Assembly (NCBI GenBank): GCA_020860025.1
Contig: JAJBVC010000079.1
Span: 1 to 9,869 of the forward strand
From: Clostridiales bacterium
GTDB taxonomy: Bacteria > Bacillota > Clostridia > Oscillospirales > Acutalibacteraceae
Direction: 5' to 3'
DNA length: 9,869 nucleotides
In this document: positions 5,993 through 9,869 of the stretch, one piece after another
How the letters are laid out: every line of letters begins with the position of its first letter
Numbering within the stretch: the first letter of the stretch is position 1
The notes under the pieces: model-generated
What the model was told of the DNA's origin: nothing
Seen by the model: the letters and a program-made list of their open reading frames with translations, nothing else
Databases searched by the model: none
Position numbers and translations under genes: made by a program

Positions 5993-8593
5993 ATGAAGTT
6001 GCTTGTACTTGACGGTAACAGTATTGTTAACCGTGCGTTTTACGGAATTAAACTGCTTACAACAAAAAGCGGTGAATATACAAATGCAATTTACGGATTT
6101 TTAAAAATTCTGCTTAAGCTTGAGGATATTTGTTCTCCCGATGCTGTTACTGTTGCGTTTGACGTTCATGCGCCGACCTTTCGTCATAAGATGTACAGTG
6201 AATACAAAGCCGGCAGGCACGCTATGCCCGACGAACTGCGTGCGCAAATGCCTGTGCTTAAAGAGCTTCTTGAATCGCTCGGTATTCCGACTCTTGAAAG
6301 TGAGGGCTGGGAGGCTGATGATATTCTCGGTACGCTTGCCGAATCGTGCAGAAAAAGCGGTAACGAATGTTTTATTGCAACAGGTGACAGGGACTCGCTC
6401 CAGCTTGCTCACGGCGGTGTAAAGGTACTGCTTGCACGTACAAAAATGGGGCAGGCTGTTACCGATATTTATGAAGAAAATGCAATTATGCAAGAGTATG
6501 GCGTAACTCCTCAGGAGCTTATTCAGGTTAAAGCGCTTCAGGGTGATTCAAGTGACAACATTCCCGGTGTTGCGGGAGTTGGGGCGAAAACTGCTCTTGA
6601 TTTAATCAGGCGTTTTCACACAGTTGACTATATTTATGAAAATCTTGACGACCTTGATATAAAACCGGGAGTTAAGGCAAAGCTTGAAAATGACAAGGAA
6701 AAGGCTTATCTTTCACTCGATTTAGGCAAAATTCGTACAGATGTGCCAATAGATAAAACTGTTGAAAATTATATTTCTCACGGTGTCGATAACGGCAAGG
6801 CGGTATCGCTTTTTGTCAGGCTTGAACTTTTTTCTCTTATACCGAAATTTAATCTTGACCCGAATGCCGTACCGCAGACGCAGGAAACTGTTGTAAAAAA
6901 GCGAGAGCTTACACGTCTGACGTGTGTTGACGCTGATTATCTTCTTAAAAGAGTTCACAATACCTCGGTATATTTTTATCCTAATATTGTTGACGGCACG
7001 GTGACTGATTTATATTTTGCGTTTGATGATGAAATTATCGTTATGCCGTCTGAAACTCCCGAATACTCTTATTTTGTACGAAACTTTTTTGCCGACCAAA
7101 CGTCAAAAAAATATTCCTATAATACTAAGGAACTTCATCGTCTCGCCTGTAAATACGGAGTCGAGCTTGTTAACGTTTGTTCTGATTTAATGCTGTCGGC
7201 ATATCTTCTTCGCCCAAGCGACAGTAATTATGATATAGAGCATCTGTGCGTTGAATACGGTGTGCAAATGCCGGAATTTTTAAATACTCTCGGTGAGCCT
7301 GATAAAATCGTATCCGCAGCAGGCGTAATTAAACCGCTGACTGAAAAGCTTGACAGCCTTGTTCGTGACGCTCGGGAGGATGAGCTTCTGACTCAAATCG
7401 AACTTCCTCTTTCAGCAGTTTTGGCAAAGATGGAATATGCAGGATTTGAGGTTGATAAGGACGGTATAGAAAAATTCGGCAGAGAACTTGGCGAAAGAAT
7501 AAATGAACTGACAAAATCCATTTATGACAGTGTTGGATATGAATTTAATATCAACTCTCCAAAACAGCTCGGAGTTGCTCTTTTTGAGGATTTAAAACTG
7601 CCTTGTAAAAAGAAAACCAAAACAGGATATTCTACGAATGCCGAGGTTCTTGAAGGTCTTGTCGGCGAGCATCCCGTAATATCACAGATTCTTGAATACC
7701 GCTCGCTTTCAAAGCTCAAGTCAACATATTGTGACGGTCTGTTAAAAGTTATAGAGCCGGACGGCAGAATTCACACTCGGTTTAATCAGGTTGAGACGAG
7801 AACGGGCAGAATTTCTTCGCTTGAGCCGAATTTGCAGAATATACCTATTCGTACAGACCTTGGACGTGAAATGCGTAAATTTTTTGTTGCAGGGAAAGGT
7901 AAAAAGCTCGTTGACGTTGACTACAGTCAGATTGAACTTCGTGTGCTTTCCGACTTGGCTGATGACGAGGCTATGATTAACGCATTTAACAGCGGTGATG
8001 ATATTCACGCTATTACAGCTTCACAGGTATTTAACCTGCCGCTTGAAATGGTTACTCCTCAAATGCGAAGCCGTGCAAAAGCCGTTAATTTCGGCATTGT
8101 ATACGGAATCGGCGCTTATTCGCTTGCAAAGGATATTGGCGTTACAAATAAGGAAGCAAAAAAGTATATCGATAATTATCTTGCAACATACAGCGGTGTT
8201 GACGCTTATATGAAGCGGATGATTGAACTTGCAAAGGAAAAGGGCTACAGCGAAACTCTGTTTCACAGAAAGCGTTATCTGCCCGAACTTGCGTCGTCTA
8301 ATTTTGCAATGCGTTCCTTTGGAGAGCGTGTGGCACGAAATATGCCTATTCAGGGTACCGCTGCCGATATTATAAAGATTGCTATGGTTAAGGTTGATAA
8401 ACGCTTGAAAGATGAAAATATGGAATCGCATTTGATTTTACAGGTTCACGATGAGCTTATTGTCGAATCGCCCGAAGATGAGGCTCAGCACGCTCTTGAA
8501 ATCGTAACCGAGGAAATGGAAAATGCCTGCAAGATGAAAGTTCTTTTGCGTGCTGACGGAAATATCGGCGACAGCTGGTATGATTCTCACTGA
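5993..8593 (+). CDS. polA: DNA polymerase I, proofreading domain degenerate
   Basis: Replication and repair polymerase of 866 residues that removes RNA primers and fills gaps. Residues 1-290 form the 5'-3' exonuclease/FEN domain: LVLDGNSIVNRAFYG (4-18), GWEADDILGT (105-114), ATGDRDSLQL (129-138), LQGDSSDNIPGVAGVGAKTA (182-201). Residues about 305-465 correspond to the 3'-5' exonuclease fold but lack its catalytic residues: no DxE pair in the first motif (YFYPNIVDG, 327-335), and YNTKELH (376-382) where an NX3D motif is expected, so proofreading should be absent, as in Bacillus and Thermus Pol I. The polymerase domain is intact: RTGRISSLEPNLQNIPIR (603-620), motif A DYSQIELR with Asp643, O-helix RSRAKAVNFGIVYG (692-705), motif C QVHDELIVE with Asp820 and Glu821. 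TGAGG at 5981-5985, 7 nt before the ATG, is the ribosome site. rimI follows after 10 nt. Confidence 0.97.
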   Translation: MKLLVLDGNSIVNRAFYGIKLLTTKSGEYTNAIYGFLKILLKLEDICSPDAVTVAFDVHAPTFRHKMYSEYKAGRHAMPDELRAQMPVLKELLESLGIPTLESEGWEADDILGTLAESCRKSGNECFIATGDRDSLQLAHGGVKVLLARTKMGQAVTDIYEENAIMQEYGVTPQELIQVKALQGDSSDNIPGVAGVGAKTALDLIRRFHTVDYIYENLDDLDIKPGVKAKLENDKEKAYLSLDLGKIRTDVPIDKTVENYISHGVDNGKAVSLFVRLELFSLIPKFNLDPNAVPQTQETVVKKRELTRLTCVDADYLLKRVHNTSVYFYPNIVDGTVTDLYFAFDDEIIVMPSETPEYSYFVRNFFADQTSKKYSYNTKELHRLACKYGVELVNVCSDLMLSAYLLRPSDSNYDIEHLCVEYGVQMPEFLNTLGEPDKIVSAAGVIKPLTEKLDSLVRDAREDELLTQIELPLSAVLAKMEYAGFEVDKDGIEKFGRELGERINELTKSIYDSVGYEFNINSPKQLGVALFEDLKLPCKKKTKTGYSTNAEVLEGLVGEHPVISQILEYRSLSKLKSTYCDGLLKVIEPDGRIHTRFNQVETRTGRISSLEPNLQNIPIRTDLGREMRKFFVAGKGKKLVDVDYSQIELRVLSDLADDEAMINAFNSGDDIHAITASQVFNLPLEMVTPQMRSRAKAVNFGIVYGIGAYSLAKDIGVTNKEAKKYIDNYLATYSGVDAYMKRMIELAKEKGYSETLFHRKRYLPELASSNFAMRSFGERVARNMPIQGTAADIIKIAMVKVDKRLKDENMESHLILQVHDELIVESPEDEAQHALEIVTEEMENACKMKVLLRADGNIGDSWYDSH

Positions 8594-8603
8594 TTGACTG
8601 AAT

Positions 8604-9044
8604 ATGAAAATAAATAGGTTTGAAAAAAAGCATCTTGACGATGTTTGTAAAATAGAGGAGCTTTGCTTTGCAAATCCGTGGAGCAGGGAAGACCTCGAAA
8701 ATCAGCTTTCGCTTGACACCTCGTATTTTTATGTTGCCGAAGATAACGGTAAAGCGGTGGGTTATATCGGACTGCAAATTTTCAGCGGTGAGGGGTATGT
8801 TACAAATATAGCCGTTTTGCCTCAATACAGACGGCAGGGTATCGCTGAGGCTCTCATTTGCGAATGTATTAAAAATGATATGGATTTTATTACTCTTGAG
8901 GTTCGCCAAAGCAATACTGTAGCAATAAATCTTTATAAAAAAACGGGATTTGAGAATGTCGGCATTCGTCCGAAATTTTACTCAAACCCTGATGAAAACG
9001 CAGTTATTATGACAAAGTATATTAAGAGGAGAGTATATGAGTAA
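8604..9044 (+). CDS. rimI: Ribosomal protein S18-alanine N-acetyltransferase RimI
   Basis: GNAT-family acetyltransferase of 146 residues, normal for RimI, which transfers acetyl from acetyl-CoA to the N-terminal alanine of ribosomal protein S18. Typical RimI features: ELCFANPWSREDL (19-31) near the N-terminus, GEGYVTNIAVLPQYRRQGIA (62-81) with the acetyl-CoA pyrophosphate loop RRQGIA, ITLEVRQSNTVAINLYKKTG (96-115), and the end GIRPKFYSNPDENAVIMTKYI (120-140), which is diagnostic. The ATG lies 10 nt after the polA stop, with no strong Shine-Dalgarno, so translation may rely on ribosomes leaving polA. Its last 8 bases overlap the next gene. rimI often sits with tsaB/tsaE/tsaD in Firmicutes; none of these is present here. 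Some RimI-like proteins acetylate other N-termini, so the target is inferred from family. Confidence 0.9.
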   Translation: MKINRFEKKHLDDVCKIEELCFANPWSREDLENQLSLDTSYFYVAEDNGKAVGYIGLQIFSGEGYVTNIAVLPQYRRQGIAEALICECIKNDMDFITLEVRQSNTVAINLYKKTGFENVGIRPKFYSNPDENAVIMTKYIKRRVYE

Positions 9045-9869
9045 AACAAAGTTACGCAGGTTAACCGACGAAGAACAAGAGAATATTTCCGCTTTTAAAG
9101 AAGCGGTCAAGAATGAAATTGAAAAGTCTAATCCGTTTAACGGCTTTAGCTTTGAAAAAAATCATACTAAGAATAATTATAAAATTAACGCAATAATAGA
9201 TTACGGTGATTTCAAGGCGATAATTTTTTACAATCCGTGCTTTATCATTTCGGATATTATTGACGTTGAATTTGACCTTGGTGCAAAATACAAATACAAT
9301 ATTTACTCTATTTTTAATTTCTTTGAAATTGATGATTATACTCAGTATTACTTTAGCGATGTTCTTGAAAATACAACATTTGAGGAATGTGTACACTTTA
9401 TTTTTGAAATGATAAATAAATATTCCTTTGAAATAAAAAAAGCCTGCGAGCCAATCAATCTCTCAAGGCTTGAAGAGCTTGTTTTACAAGATTATAAAAA
9501 CGAATATAAAAAGAAGTCTGATGATGAAATAAGCAAAATCAGACTTGATGAATTTTCTATAGATGTCGTTCATCCTTTTTTCAGTGATGCAAGTGATAGC
9601 GGAAATACGCAAAAGCTGTTAAATAAGCTTGAAAAGAAAAATGAAAAAGGCAAGCTTGAAACGCTTTATGAAAAGCGTTTGCTTAAATTTTTGCAAAGCG
9701 GTAACGAAATACAAAATGAATTGACCGTAAAAAACAATAAGAATAGAAAAGCGTACATAAAGCTTATGGCGAAAGTTTTCGGACTTGAGGTGATAATCCC
9801 AATTATTTTAGCCGTAGGTTCGGTTGTTTACAATCTTTGTTATTTGTATTCGGGTGCATACCTCTTAGG
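9037..9869 (+). CDS. Unrecognised protein with soluble N-terminal part and membrane segment (3' end beyond window)
   Basis: The reading frame starts at ATG 9037, overlaps the rimI end by 8 bases (ATGAGTAA), has AGGAG at 9027-9031 five bases upstream, and stays open for 277 codons to the window edge. I do not recognise the family. Residues 1-245 look soluble, charged and rich in Lys, Glu, Asn, Phe and Tyr; residues 45-135 are aromatic-rich and probably beta-containing (INAIIDYGDFKAIIFYNP, 50-67), and residues 195-240 are strongly charged and probably helical. A hydrophobic stretch VIIPIILAVGSVVYNLCYLY (252-271) is the first clear membrane segment, and hydrophobicity continues to the edge. There is no N-terminal signal peptide, so the long N-terminal part is likely cytosolic. 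The tight overlap puts it in the polA-rimI transcription unit, but that says little about its role. Confidence 0.75.
   Translation, partial: MSKTKLRRLTDEEQENISAFKEAVKNEIEKSNPFNGFSFEKNHTKNNYKINAIIDYGDFKAIIFYNPCFIISDIIDVEFDLGAKYKYNIYSIFNFFEIDDYTQYYFSDVLENTTFEECVHFIFEMINKYSFEIKKACEPINLSRLEELVLQDYKNEYKKKSDDEISKIRLDEFSIDVVHPFFSDASDSGNTQKLLNKLEKKNEKGKLETLYEKRLLKFLQSGNEIQNELTVKNNKNRKAYIKLMAKVFGLEVIIPIILAVGSVVYNLCYLYSGAYLL

Noticed and set aside
8021..8431. Minus-strand open frames inside polA, including 6101-6493 and 8457-8909
   Set aside because: They are shadows of polA and rimI, both of which show complete family motifs.
9061..9396. Minus-strand open frame of 111 codons
   Set aside because: It lies antisense to the gene starting at 9037, which has a good ribosome site and a coupled start; the minus frame is low-complexity and unconvincing.

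Overview
The window looks like an ordinary chromosomal stretch from a low-GC Gram-positive anaerobe, most likely a gut Clostridia member of the Ruminococcaceae/Oscillospiraceae type. That placement is inferred from the moderately AT-rich codon use, the short intergenic spaces with sigma-A-like promoters and GGAG-type ribosome sites, the protein families, and a leader RNA resembling the preQ1-III class known from that group. No mobile element, CRISPR array, rRNA or tRNA gene was seen.

Layout. (1) Positions 1-1525, minus strand: a queuosine-salvage operon. A promoter (1498-1525) leads directly into a structured leader (about 1385-1490) that I read as a preQ1 riboswitch with a transcription terminator. 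Then come a small radical SAM protein, a likely queuine lyase (QueL, 689-1384), and a YhhQ-family queuosine-precursor transporter (687 down to the window edge). (2) Positions 1519-3243, plus strand: a divergent promoter whose -35 box overlaps that of the salvage operon, a leader of about 150 nt, a secreted LCAT-like alpha/beta hydrolase (1705-3195), and a strong stem-loop terminator that probably serves both strands. (3) Positions 3300-5912, minus strand: a compact operon dusB - nagA - trmL with overlapping genes and one promoter at 5884-5912. (4) Positions 5932-9869, plus strand: polA (DNA polymerase I with an apparently dead proofreading domain), rimI, and an unrecognised gene with a long soluble N-terminal part and a membrane segment that runs off the right edge.

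How the genes fit together. Several act on tRNA or the translation apparatus: YhhQ and QueL supply preQ1 for queuosine at wobble position 34, TrmL methylates the ribose at position 34, DusB makes dihydrouridine, and RimI acetylates ribosomal protein S18. Only the QueL-YhhQ pair forms a clear pathway. The best candidate for something new is the salvage operon: a transporter and a queuine lyase controlled by a preQ1-sensing RNA, which would give end-product feedback on salvage. The remaining genes are housekeeping, apart from the LCAT-like exported enzyme and the unknown membrane protein at the right edge.
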